Notes: generated by a model from the letters alone, not told the origin. A DNA stretch of 35,284 bases from Spirochaetales bacterium (GCA_017470995.1 JAFUXI010000054.1:1-35284); one strand, 5' to 3'. Shown: positions 24,068-31,735, numbered from the stretch's first letter. A program made the numbers and translations.

Positions 24068-24771
24068 CAGAGATTCCCCTCTATCGGATAGCCGATGAAC
24101 CTGTAGCCGTAGCCGCGCACGGTTTCGATCCACGGGTACGGCCCGAGCTTTGCCCTGAGGTTCTTGATATGGGTATCCGCAATCCTCTCGTAGGATTCGG
24201 ATGTGTAGTCGAAGCATTTCTTGAGAATCTCGGCTCTGGGAAGAATGCGGGATGAGTTCTCTATCAGAAGGGACAGGATCCTCCACTCTGCCGCCGTAAG
24301 GGGGATAACCTCGTCATTGATGCTGACCTTGTGCTCGACCTCGTCGAAGCAGAGCGTGCCGGTATCGGCCCTGTAGATGTGCTTGCGGCCCTTGTCGGTT
24401 TCCTTGCCGCCGTCCACACGCCTGAAGATGGCCTGGACCCTGAGGACGAGCTCCTTGGGTGAGAACGGCTTGGTGATGTAGTCGTCGGCACCGAGTTCGA
24501 AGCCGTGGATGCGGTCTTCCTCCGCGATTTTCGCGGTCATGAAGATCACGGGGATATCGATGTCCTGCCTCAGCTGTCTCACGAACTCGAAACCGTCCCC
24601 GTCGGGAAGCATCACATCCTGAATCAGGAGGTCGGCCTTTGTGATCCTGAAAGCCTCGCGAACGGACGCGAGGTTGCCGAAACCGATTACCTTGTAACCG
24701 GCAAGCTCCAGATATCTTCTGACTCCTTCCCTTATGACCTGATGGTCTTCCACGATGTATATAAGCTTCAT
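24067..24771 (-). CDS. OmpR/PhoB-family response regulator
   Basis: A 234-residue regulator. The receiver domain holds acidic residues ED (8-9), phosphoacceptor Asp52 in LIQDVMLPDGDG, Thr79 and Lys101 (ITKPFSP). The winged-helix domain covers about 128-228 (LTAAEWRILSLLIENSSRILPRAEILKKCF ... ADTHIKNLRAKL ... IETVRGYGYRF). AAAGG precedes the ATG. It pairs with the kinase downstream. A TTCACA direct repeat with a 10-bp period lies in the divergent region upstream and could be its binding site. Confidence 0.94.
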   Translation of the reverse strand: MKLIYIVEDHQVIREGVRRYLELAGYKVIGFGNLASVREAFRITKADLLIQDVMLPDGDGFEFVRQLRQDIDIPVIFMTAKIAEEDRIHGFELGADDYITKPFSPKELVLRVQAIFRRVDGGKETDKGRKHIYRADTGTLCFDEVEHKVSINDEVIPLTAAEWRILSLLIENSSRILPRAEILKKCFDYTSESYERIADTHIKNLRAKLGPYPWIETVRGYGYRFIGYPIEGNL

Positions 24772-24823
24772 AGCTACCTTTTACTCCCAAAACGCAAGTC
24801 TATCAACAGAACATGAACCCTAC

Positions 24824-24853
24824 TTCACAAAAGTTCACATTTATCATTATAAC
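24824..24853 (+). promoter_or_regulatory. Promoter of the HAD gene with OmpR-type direct repeat
   Basis: TTCACA occurs at 24824-24829 and again at 24834-24839, ten bases apart, the spacing typical for tandem OmpR/PhoB half-sites. The first copy is also an 18-bp-spaced -35 box for TATAAC at 24848-24853. AAAAGG at 24863-24868 precedes the ATG at 24876. Confidence 0.5.
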
Positions 24854-24875
24854 ATAACATGCAAAAGGTTAAGCG

Positions 24876-25685
24876 ATGGACAACAAGATAAAGCTCATCT
24901 GTCTGGATGTGGACAACACCCTGGTGGACAGTTTCAAGAACATACCTCAGGCCAACACGGAAGCCGTCAGATGGGCCCACCGGGAATTGGGCGTCCACAT
25001 CGCCGTCAACTCCGGACGCATTTCCCAGTCGACGCGCGACTACATGCAGCGCCTCGGCGTCAGCGAGGCCTTCCCGTCGCTAGGCGGATGCATGGTCCAG
25101 AGATGGGACGGAAGCATCATCGAGGAGCACACCATAGACATGGAAGTCGCCCGGGCGATCAACAGCATCGCAAGGCGCCTGGGCTGTACCAATTTCGTCT
25201 ATCATCGCGACACCTGGCATCTGGATCCCGGCAACGAATACTGGGCTGCCTCCGAGTTCCAGGCCACAAACGTCATGGGCACTTTTCTTGATACCGACGC
25301 CTTTCTGAAGACCGACAGGGCCAACAAGATGCTTGGAGTCCACACCGAACCCGAACGCACCACAAGGCTTCAGGAGCTGATCCTGAAGGACTTCAGCGCC
25401 TATGTGGACTGCTTTAAATCCGACCCGCGCTTTCTGGAAATCGTACCCAAGGGAATCAACAAGGGCACAGCAGTACGTGCATTGTGTGCTTTCTACGGCA
25501 TCGGAAGGGAAAACGTCATGTCCATGGGCGACTTCTACAACGACATCGACATGTTCCGTGAGAGCGCCATCTCCGTGGCAATGGCCAATGCACCAGACGA
25601 CGTCAAGTGCCTGGCAACGCACATAACCAAGGCCGATGCCGACAATGCCGGCGTAGCTGAGGCGATATACTCGTTTCTGAAATAA
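24876..25685 (+). CDS. HAD-superfamily (Cof/HAD-IIB type) phosphatase
   Basis: A 269-residue cytosolic phosphatase. Motif I is LDVDNTL with nucleophile Asp11 and acid/base Asp13, motif II is the AVNSGR region, motif III is Lys in NKGTAVRALC, and motif IV is MGDFYNDIDMF. A cap domain lies between about residues 85 and 185. Substrates of such enzymes are usually sugar phosphates or nucleotides and cannot be read from sequence. It is divergent from the two-component genes and may be controlled by them. It ends 2 bp from the Fic-like gene, with which it converges. Confidence 0.88.
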   Translation: MDNKIKLICLDVDNTLVDSFKNIPQANTEAVRWAHRELGVHIAVNSGRISQSTRDYMQRLGVSEAFPSLGGCMVQRWDGSIIEEHTIDMEVARAINSIARRLGCTNFVYHRDTWHLDPGNEYWAASEFQATNVMGTFLDTDAFLKTDRANKMLGVHTEPERTTRLQELILKDFSAYVDCFKSDPRFLEIVPKGINKGTAVRALCAFYGIGRENVMSMGDFYNDIDMFRESAISVAMANAPDDVKCLATHITKADADNAGVAEAIYSFLK

Positions 25686-25687
25686 AC

Positions 25688-26515
25688 TTATCTGTCGGTG
25701 TTGCTCGTGACGGCATCCAGGATCATGGATACCAGCATCTGGCTGTTGCCTCTGATTGCGGTCGAGGCCAGTGCGGCCTTCAGCTCATCGATCTTCGTGG
25801 CGCCGAACACTGCAGGCGGAAGCTTAGCCTTGTAGATCTCGTTGGCAAGAAGCACGAAGGCAATCTCGGCGGTCCCCTTCTCGAACGGCTGGATCCTGAG
25901 GATCTCGGCAAACAGGAACGCGGACCTGGCAATGGGATGCAGAACGGACCACGGACCGGAGTACTGCTCGAGCATGGCCTCGGTTTCCTGATTCTGGGTT
26001 CCTCCCAGCTTGTACACGCCTGCGCTTCTCTCGTCGATTGACATGAGAAGTCTTGAATGGAGCTCCAGCAGCCTCTTCTCGTTCAGGTCGAACGGAATGG
26101 ATGTGAGGGCCGACCTCATGTTCAGGGCAAGGATCTGCTTCTCGAGCGGAATATCTGCCTGATTCTCGAGGTTGAAGATGCCGAGTACCTGCTCATGGGA
26201 AATTTCGGTGTTGTCATAGATAAGAGCTTCCTGAACCATCTGGACCTTGATGTCGGTCGACAATGAGTACTGGTTCGCGTTCGAGCGCAGCTTGTCGGCC
26301 TCGCGGTAATCCTGGCTTCCGGTGCGCAGGGCGCGGTTTCTCATATAACGCAGAGTTCTGCCGTCTGCAGGCTTCTGTGTGCCTGCCGGGATGCTCCAGA
26401 CCCAGTCGCCACAACGTGCGGCACCCTCGATCTTGCCTTCAGAACAAAGGGATCTTACCCTCCTCTCGCTTATGCCCCACTTCTGGGCGGCTTCCTTGGT
26501 GCTGATGTACTCCAT
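25688..26515 (-). CDS. HTH protein with degenerate Fic domain
   Basis: A 275-residue fusion. Residues 1-45 are an excisionase/MerR-like helix-turn-helix (YISTKEAAQKWGISERRVRSLCSEGKIEG ... GDWVWSIP). Residues 90-235 follow the Fic layout: a stretch around YDNTEI (100-105) aligned with the S-x-x-x-E-G inhibitory helix, DERSAGVYKLGG (161-172) and LHPIARSAFLFAEILRIQPFEKGTAEIAF (192-220). The catalytic HPFxxGNGRxxR has become QPFEKGTAE, losing His, Asn and Arg, so AMP transfer is unlikely. It may be a DNA-binding protein using a dead Fic fold as ligand or partner sensor. GGAG lies eight bases before the ATG. Target genes are unknown. Confidence 0.8.
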   Translation of the reverse strand: MEYISTKEAAQKWGISERRVRSLCSEGKIEGAARCGDWVWSIPAGTQKPADGRTLRYMRNRALRTGSQDYREADKLRSNANQYSLSTDIKVQMVQEALIYDNTEISHEQVLGIFNLENQADIPLEKQILALNMRSALTSIPFDLNEKRLLELHSRLLMSIDERSAGVYKLGGTQNQETEAMLEQYSGPWSVLHPIARSAFLFAEILRIQPFEKGTAEIAFVLLANEIYKAKLPPAVFGATKIDELKAALASTAIRGNSQMLVSMILDAVTSNTDR

Positions 26516-26574
26516 GGTTCACTCCACGTACTAGGATATTCCGAACTCGGTATGAATTGCAAGACAATTTCCTA

Positions 26575-27165
26575 TTATAATTCGTTCTCCGACAGATACT
26601 GTCTGAGCTCGCCCAAGAGCACTTCTCCATCGTAATTATGAAACAGCTTAATAAGGGCTCCGCTGATGATGGGATTGAGAAGAAGACCCATTTCCAACGA
26701 ACGGGTATCCGTCATGAAGCCATAGCATCTCTTGTTGTGGGCATAGCCGATTCCGAGCTCCACGCATCCGCCCTCATCGGGGACACGACCGTCAACAAGG
26801 AAGAACACGATGTCGGACTTGAGGATCTCGCTTTCATCCTTTGCGAAGATCAGTCTGACCATTTCTTCATCCGACATGCCTTCCAGAAGTGCTGCCTCTA
26901 TACCGTCACGCTGGGGCAGAAAAACCTCATAGCCGAATTCCTCAAGAACATGAGCGACCTTCAGGTTGAAGTCCTTCTCTCCCTGGGAGAACATGGGACC
27001 TGCAAAGTATACCCTCTTGCCGTTTCCGGCGATCTGAGATTCCTGTACAGGTTCAACAGTCTGCGCAGGTGAATCCACGGATGCGGTCGTGCCTGAAGTT
27101 GCACAGGAAACAAGCAGCATCAGGCAGGCTATGAACACGACGGCTTTTGCAACGGTCTTTCCCAT
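26575..27165 (-). CDS. Lipoprotein with nucleoside 2-deoxyribosyltransferase-like domain
   Basis: A 196-residue protein with signal peptide and lipobox (CLMLLVSC, Cys21), a 28-residue Thr/Ser/Gln-rich linker, and from residue 50 a nucleoside 2-deoxyribosyltransferase fold: RVYFAGPMFSQGEKDFN, GYEVFLPQRDG, FAKDESEILKSDIVFFLVDGRVPDEGGCVELGIGYA, with Glu136 as the likely nucleophile. Relatives are cytoplasmic, so an exported form is unusual; it may act on extracellular nucleosides. It starts 14 bp after rsfS with a GGGG-type ribosome-binding site and appears to be the last gene of the rplU-rsfS transcript. Confidence 0.85.
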   Translation of the reverse strand: MGKTVAKAVVFIACLMLLVSCATSGTTASVDSPAQTVEPVQESQIAGNGKRVYFAGPMFSQGEKDFNLKVAHVLEEFGYEVFLPQRDGIEAALLEGMSDEEMVRLIFAKDESEILKSDIVFFLVDGRVPDEGGCVELGIGYAHNKRCYGFMTDTRSLEMGLLLNPIISGALIKLFHNYDGEVLLGELRQYLSENEL

Positions 27166-27179
27166 AAGCGCCCCCTACA

Positions 27180-27518
27180 TCACTTGCCGAATTTGGCCCA
27201 GAGTTTTTCCAGCGAATAGAAGTCACGCATCTCCTGGCTCATCAGATGGATGACGATGTCTCCGCAGTCGATGAGCTCCCAGCCGTCGTCTCCGACAGCC
27301 TTGTGGCGGTTGTTCACGACCAGACCCAGCGAATCGATCTCGCCCCAGATCTCATGTGCAAGACCGCGCAGGTGTCCGAGGCTGGTAACCGTGCAGATTA
27401 TGAAACAGTCGGTCCAGGAACACTCTTCGGAGATATCGATGAGGCTGACCTCCTGTCCCTTGTGGTCTGTAAGGAAGGTGCAGAGCTGCTCTGCCTTTCT
27501 TCTGGTTTCTTCTTTCAT
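27180..27518 (-). CDS. rsfS: Ribosomal silencing factor RsfS
   Basis: A 112-residue protein that binds L14 and keeps the ribosomal subunits apart in slow growth. It carries the family pattern LIDISEECSWTDCFIICT, then LVVNNRHKAVGDDGWELIDCGDIVIHLMSQEMRDFYSLEKLW. GGAGG in the last codons of the lipoprotein gene serves its ATG, which overlaps the upstream TGA (ATGA). Its position after nadD and yqeK is conserved in many bacteria. Confidence 0.95.
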   Translation of the reverse strand: MKEETRRKAEQLCTFLTDHKGQEVSLIDISEECSWTDCFIICTVTSLGHLRGLAHEIWGEIDSLGLVVNNRHKAVGDDGWELIDCGDIVIHLMSQEMRDFYSLEKLWAKFGK

Positions 27519-28084
27519 TTATTTCCTCCAAGAACCTGCTCAAGCCACTGTGTGAAGTATCGCTGTGAGAAGTTCAGATCGTCTGAGTTGAACAGGCTAT
27601 GCGCATCATAGCTGTAGCTTTCCGGGCGGTGCTGCGCAAGCAGGGCAAAGAGTTGCTCCGAGTCCTGTCCGCACAGCAGACTTATTTTCTCTGCTATAGG
27701 CTTCCTGCCCAGAATGGAAGCCTTGTCCACCATCGTATTTACGCGAGCGGAGTCGGAATCCGAACCCATGGCATCCAGAAGGTCTCTCATGGCCAGAAGG
27801 GTTCCGCTGGTACCCAGCAGAAAGCCGCTCTCCTTCAGACCCACGTAGTTGCGCATCGCCACGGGGATAGAATCCAGACCCGATGCCTTGCCCCAGAGCA
27901 GAATCTGCTCAAGAGGAAGCCTCACCGAATAGAAGGTATTGTCCTTCGAATCCAGAACGAAAGCATAGGCAGAATCCTCGAAGAACCCGTAGTAACAGAT
28001 GTACCGGTCCGAGGAGCAGCTGACAAGCACGGAGCAAAGCAGGACGAGAGACAGTATGAGAATCAGTGTCCGCCTTTTATTCAT
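27515..28084 (-). CDS. Small lipoprotein between yqeK and rsfS
   Basis: A 189-residue lipoprotein with MNKRRTLILILSLVLLCSVLVSC (lipobox LVSC, Cys23). The mature part begins YICYYGFFEDSAYAFVLDSKD and continues with two helical segments, including MRDLLDAMGSDSDSARVNTMVDKASILGRKPIAEKISLL. In many bacteria a LytR-CpsA-Psr protein sits between yqeK and rsfS, and this could be a strongly reduced relative, but I see no LCP catalytic arginine pattern. The start at 28084 overlaps the yqeK stop by eight bases. An in-frame start eight codons earlier would spoil the signal peptide. Confidence 0.7.
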   Translation of the reverse strand: MNKRRTLILILSLVLLCSVLVSCSSDRYICYYGFFEDSAYAFVLDSKDNTFYSVRLPLEQILLWGKASGLDSIPVAMRNYVGLKESGFLLGTSGTLLAMRDLLDAMGSDSDSARVNTMVDKASILGRKPIAEKISLLCGQDSEQLFALLAQHRPESYSYDAHSLFNSDDLNFSQRYFTQWLEQVLGGNK

Positions 28085-28703
28085 AGGTGCTGCCCGCCTT
28101 CCTTTCAAGATAGTCCTTCATTGCCAGAGAACCGCTGGAGGCGTCATGGAAGCCCACTTCCCTCCAATGTGAAATCATATCACACAAAACCCTGTAGGCG
28201 CACTGACTAATATCCCGGGATCCGAGATAGAAGGCCCTTTTCTCATCAGTCATGAACCTTCTGGAGGGCTCGATGTAGTCTGCGACAAACAGGGCCAGCG
28301 CAAGATCATCCATCCCGGCATTGCCGGTCGTGTGCACGCACAGTGCCTTGTACCAGGACATCGGATATCTTCCGACAAGCTCCATCGCTATCTCTGCAGA
28401 TACCGTCCCATGAGCCAGAACAGGTGCAACAATGTCTTCCTGTGAAAGATACAACCCGTTTTTTCTGCAATAGTCCAGCAAAGAAGCATCCGTCATTTCC
28501 CTTGCAATGTCATGGGCAAGGCCGCAGAAAGCAGGAGCCTCAAAACCGTTCCAGGTCCTGCAGTAGTCCCTGCAACCGAAATGCGAGAGCACGTCTGCCG
28601 TAGTCTTGGCGACTCCAAGACTGTGGACATATCGCTTCTCGGACACCGTGGTTCTCAGAAAAGCCGAAAGATCGTCAATCGTACAGACCGTGTGCCTTGA
28701 CAT
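28077..28703 (-). CDS. yqeK: YqeK-type HD-domain hydrolase (Ap4A phosphatase)
   Basis: A 208-residue HD phosphohydrolase. His27 in KRYVHSLGVA, His64-Asp65 in GLAHDIAREM, a second His in LAHGTVSA and Asp in VADYIEPSR form the metal site. YqeK enzymes cleave diadenosine tetraphosphate to ADP. The ATG at 28703 has GAGGG nine bases upstream and overlaps nadD by 29 bp, a long overlap consistent with coupling; no better internal start exists before the HD motifs. Confidence 0.92.
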   Translation of the reverse strand: MSRHTVCTIDDLSAFLRTTVSEKRYVHSLGVAKTTADVLSHFGCRDYCRTWNGFEAPAFCGLAHDIAREMTDASLLDYCRKNGLYLSQEDIVAPVLAHGTVSAEIAMELVGRYPMSWYKALCVHTTGNAGMDDLALALFVADYIEPSRRFMTDEKRAFYLGSRDISQCAYRVLCDMISHWREVGFHDASSGSLAMKDYLERKAGSTYE

Positions 28704-29286
28704 ATTCGCGAACCCTCTTTGAAAGATAATCCAGATTGCCTGCAAGATCCGTTCGGATTGCACTGGATGACTGCGGAGCCACCGTTTCGGGCACAAGGGC
28801 CCTGTAGGTCAGGCCTTCCGGCAGATTCCAGGCGCTGTCCTTGCTGTTGCGTCTGCAGATCAGAAACTCGACATTATCCCTGAGATAACCGAAATCATGC
28901 CAGCGAGACAGACCGTCTATGTGATCGTCTCCCATCACCATGCCTATTCTGAGGGTATTGTCCTGAGCCTTGAGCATCCTGATGGTGTCGGACGTATAGG
29001 AGATTCCCCCACGCTCGAGCTCCATGGTGGAGATTTCGATACGTGCATCCCTGTCGGTTGGATAGAGGTCCCTGAAGTCCTCTACTGCCAGACGGAGCAT
29101 GTTGAGCCTGTCGGCATCCGATGCCTGCGGGCGGTTGTCCTGCTTGAAGTTGCTGACCTTTGCGGGAATGATGAGGAAGTGCTCGTAGTCCGTCATGGAG
29201 ACTGCGCAATGCAGCAGAAACAGATGGCCCAGATGCACCGGGTCGAAGCTTCCGCCGAAGACTGCGATCTTAGTTTCCTTGCTCAT
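28675..29286 (-). CDS. nadD: Nicotinate-nucleotide adenylyltransferase
   Basis: A 203-residue NAD-synthesis enzyme that adenylates nicotinate mononucleotide. The nucleotidyltransferase motif GGSFDPVHLGH (11-21) and the C-terminal SSSAIR (about 180-185), matching ISSTxIR, are present. GGAGGAAT directly before the ATG at 29286 picks this start over one ten codons upstream. It overlaps the end of obgE by 17 bp and the start of yqeK by 29 bp. Confidence 0.95.
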   Translation of the reverse strand: MSKETKIAVFGGSFDPVHLGHLFLLHCAVSMTDYEHFLIIPAKVSNFKQDNRPQASDADRLNMLRLAVEDFRDLYPTDRDARIEISTMELERGGISYTSDTIRMLKAQDNTLRIGMVMGDDHIDGLSRWHDFGYLRDNVEFLICRRNSKDSAWNLPEGLTYRALVPETVAPQSSSAIRTDLAGNLDYLSKRVREYVKAHGLYD

Positions 29287-30334
29287 ATTCCTCCATGGAT
29301 TCCGGATAGTAGGCATCCGTGTCCGGCCTTGCCGAGAAGCCGCGCTCCTCTGCAGGCTTGTCTATCATCTGCACGAAAGCGCGCATGATGGGCTTGACCG
29401 AATCCTCGTCGAAGATAGACATGCCGAACACCTGTTTGTCGGCGTACTTGGCCTTGAAGAGCTCGAAGTTCTCCGCAGCCCCATCCTCATCCAGCTTGGT
29501 TCCGATGAGCACTTCCTTCTTCTGTACCAGCTCGGGCGAATAGGCCTCGAGCTCGCTGTGAAGCTGCTCGTAGCGGGAAAGGCACTCGGGATCCGACATA
29601 TCGATCAGATATGCCAGACCTCCGGTTCGGGCTATGTGCTTGAGGAACTTGAACCCCATGCCCGCGCCCTGGCTGGCACCCTCGATTATTCCGGGGATGT
29701 CCGCAAGAACCACATCCTGCTCGCCCAGGCGCATCATGCCCAGCTGCGGGATCTTGGTTGTGAACGGATAGGAGGCAACCTTGCTTCTGGCATTGGTGAG
29801 CATGTTCATCAGCGAGCTCTTTCCCGCATTGGGAAAGCCCACGAAGCCGATGTCTGCTATGACCAGAAGCTCCAGCCCCACGCGCATCTCGATTCCGGGC
29901 TCACCCGGCTGTGCGAACTTGGGTGCCTGTCTGGTGGAGGTGCGGAAATGATAGTTTCCGAGGCCTCCCCTGCCTCCCTTGAGAAACACAAAGCGCTCAA
30001 CGCCGGTCAGGTCCTTTATGACCTCTCCGGTATTGGCGTCCTTGATGACGGTTCCGGGGGGAACCGGGATCTCCATGTCTGCGCCGGCGCGGCCATAGCA
30101 GCGTGCGCCGCTTCCGTTGCGGCCGTTCTCCGCACGGAAGGTCCTGATGATTTTCAGATGAGCCAGAGTCCTGAGGTTGTCCTTGACTACAAAGACAAGA
30201 TCGCCGCCCTTGCCGCCGTCACCGCCGTCCGGGCCGCCCTTCTCGACGAATTTCTCACGTCTGAACGAGACACAACCATTGCCCCCGTTTCCGGAGGCAA
30301 TGTCGATATAGGTTTCATCTGAAAAACCAAACAT
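29270..30334 (-). CDS. obgE: Obg-family GTPase
   Basis: A 354-residue ribosome-assembly GTPase. Residues 1-158 are the glycine-rich Obg domain (GNGGNGCVSFRREK, GGPDGGDGGKGG, GGRGGLGN); the G domain has G1 GFPNAGKSS (166-174), the PFTTKIPQLG switch, and G3 DIPG (212-215). The G4 motif, normally NKxD, is TKLD (279-282), as in Rho GTPases, and the C-terminal Obg domain is short. AAGGAAC lies before the ATG. It follows rpmA by 41 bp. Confidence 0.96.
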   Translation of the reverse strand: MFGFSDETYIDIASGNGGNGCVSFRREKFVEKGGPDGGDGGKGGDLVFVVKDNLRTLAHLKIIRTFRAENGRNGSGARCYGRAGADMEIPVPPGTVIKDANTGEVIKDLTGVERFVFLKGGRGGLGNYHFRTSTRQAPKFAQPGEPGIEMRVGLELLVIADIGFVGFPNAGKSSLMNMLTNARSKVASYPFTTKIPQLGMMRLGEQDVVLADIPGIIEGASQGAGMGFKFLKHIARTGGLAYLIDMSDPECLSRYEQLHSELEAYSPELVQKKEVLIGTKLDEDGAAENFELFKAKYADKQVFGMSIFDEDSVKPIMRAFVQMIDKPAEERGFSARPDTDAYYPESMEEYEQGN

Positions 30335-30375
30335 AGAGTTCCTTTTTCGCAGTCAGTTATTGAAACTGCTACTGA

Positions 30376-30630
30376 TTACTGCTCAACAACAATGCTGACG
30401 TAGTTGCGGTTGTTTCTCTGGTGATAGAGAACCTTTCCGCCGACCTTTGCAAAGAGAGTGTAATCAGATCCGAGACCGACGTTCTCGCCCGGATGGATCT
30501 TTGTGCCGTGCTGGCGAACAAGGATCTCACCGCCCTTGACGAGCTGGCCGCCATAGCGCTTCACGCCCAGGCGCTGTGCATTAGAATCTCTTCCGTTCTT
30601 TGATGAACCACCACCTTTATGATGAGCCAT
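30376..30630 (-). CDS. rpmA: 50S ribosomal protein L27
   Basis: An 84-residue protein of the peptidyl-transferase region. It begins [20 protein letters not shown], so it lacks the N-terminal extension that Firmicutes cleave with Prp, in agreement with no prp gene between rplU and rpmA. GGGAGG precedes the ATG. Confidence 0.97.
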   Translation of the reverse strand: MAHHKGGGSSKNGRDSNAQRLGVKRYGGQLVKGGEILVRQHGTKIHPGENVGLGSDYTLFAKVGGKVLYHQRNNRNYVSIVVEQ

Positions 30631-30642
30631 TGATTGCCTCCC

Positions 30643-30954
30643 TTAAGCGTTGATCTTATCGATCGTGAGAATTGAATACTGCTGTCTGTGACCCTGGGTC
30701 CTGCGATATCCCTTTCTCCTGTGATACTTGTAGACACGAACCTTGTCATCCTTGATGTTGGACTGAAGGGTGGCTACAACGCTGGCGCCTGCGACATAGG
30801 GGGCACCGAAACGAACGTCATCTTCCTTGACAACTGCAAGAACGGAGTCATAGGAAACCTGAGCGCCGACTTCTGCATCGACCAGGTCGACCTGAATGGT
30901 CTTGCCCTCTTCCGCCTTGTACTGCTTTCCAAGAATCTCTACGAGTGCGTACAT
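30643..30954 (-). CDS. rplU: 50S ribosomal protein L21
   Basis: A 103-residue ribosomal protein starting MYALVEILGKQYKAEEG and ending in the typical basic tail (YKYHRRKGYRRTQGHRQQYSILTIDKI). AAGGA eight bases before the ATG at 30954 selects this start; an in-frame ATG ten codons earlier also has an AAGGAG site but adds residues the family lacks. It is the first gene of the minus-strand block and divergent from tetR. Confidence 0.96.
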   Translation of the reverse strand: MYALVEILGKQYKAEEGKTIQVDLVDAEVGAQVSYDSVLAVVKEDDVRFGAPYVAGASVVATLQSNIKDDKVRVYKYHRRKGYRRTQGHRQQYSILTIDKINA

Positions 30955-31048
30955 AAACACATCCTTTAAATTGAATTTGCCCATCCGTTATACAACTCCT
31001 TTCAGAAACATGCCATAGGCCGATGCCATTTATGTCCAAAAACTTCAC

Positions 31049-31078
31049 TTGACTAACTAACGGTCGGTAGTTTTTAAT
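31049..31078 (+). promoter_or_regulatory. tetR promoter with overlapping palindromic operator
   Basis: TTGACT (31049-31054), an 18-bp spacer and TTTAAT (31073-31078), ending six bases before the ATG. The spacer is filled by the imperfect palindrome ACTAACTAACGGTCGGTAGT (31052-31071, seven of ten positions symmetric), a typical TetR operator form. Autorepression is likely; the divergent rplU operon starts 98 bp away and might also respond. Confidence 0.6.
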
Positions 31079-31084
31079 ATAACC

Positions 31085-31636
31085 ATGTCAACCCGCGAAG
31101 AAATCATCACAGCCATGCTCGACCTAGGAGAGGAAAAAGGCCTTTCAAACGTCAGCCTGTCGGAAATAGCCCTTGAAGTGGGCATCCGCAAGGCAAGCAT
31201 ATACAGCCACTTCGAGAGCCAGCAGGCCCTGGTGGATGCCACAGTCCTCTATTGCCGGTCTCTTCTTCAGAAGAAGACCTTCATCGTAGATTTCAAGGCC
31301 AAGGACGCCCGCAGCATGCTCGTTTCGCTCTTCGACAACATAATCAAGGTGTTTGCGGAAAAGCCTATTTCCTCCTACTTCTCCATCGTCCAGCAGCAGC
31401 GTATGTTCGACGAGTCTTTTGCCGATGACGACCGCCTGATTACTTCGATGATAAACACAAGAATCAGGATTGCTTTGGAATTCTGCGTCCAGAGAAGCTG
31501 GCTGGACATAAGGGACACCGACTTTGCCGCCGACCTTATGACCGCAGCAGTAATGCGCAAGATATGCGATGTGCTCTCGGATGCATCGGATTGGGAGACA
31601 GACCGCCTTGCAGACGGTCTTATAGAGCTGTTTTGA
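31085..31636 (+). CDS. TetR/AcrR-family regulator
   Basis: A 183-residue one-component regulator. The N-terminal helix-turn-helix reads ITAMLDLGEEKGLSNVSLSEIALEVGIRKASIYSHFESQQALVD (about 8-51); the rest is the helical ligand and dimer domain, with no recognised ligand. There is no Shine-Dalgarno sequence; the AT-rich bases before the ATG include a -10-like box, so the mRNA may be leaderless. No efflux or enzyme gene is beside it in the same direction, so its target apart from itself is not apparent. Confidence 0.9.
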   Translation: MSTREEIITAMLDLGEEKGLSNVSLSEIALEVGIRKASIYSHFESQQALVDATVLYCRSLLQKKTFIVDFKAKDARSMLVSLFDNIIKVFAEKPISSYFSIVQQQRMFDESFADDDRLITSMINTRIRIALEFCVQRSWLDIRDTDFAADLMTAAVMRKICDVLSDASDWETDRLADGLIELF

Positions 31637-31735
31637 TCATTTTGTGACACTTAGTGGGCCTTGTGAGCCTGATGCTCCTTGTTCTCCTTCTAAGCCTTCT
31701 TCTCCTGATAAGCATTGTTCGCCTTGTAAGCTTTA
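31637..31735 (-). pseudogene. Collagen-like Gly-x-y coding remnant in frame after the XRE gene stop
   Basis: Directly after the XRE gene's TAA, the same minus-strand frame continues for 31 sense codons to a TGA at 31639-31637. It reads eight near-perfect Gly-x-y triplets (GEQ, CLS, GEE, GLE, GEQ, GAS, GSQ, GPL), with one Gly changed to Cys by GGC to TGC. The DNA shows the matching 9-bp period. It fills the whole gap to the tetR stop. It could be a decayed collagen-like tail or a readthrough extension. Confidence 0.5.

Noticed and set aside
29195..30322. A 375-codon frame opposite obgE
   Set aside because: Antisense shadow caused by GC-rich codon bias; obgE and nadD motifs on the other strand are unambiguous.
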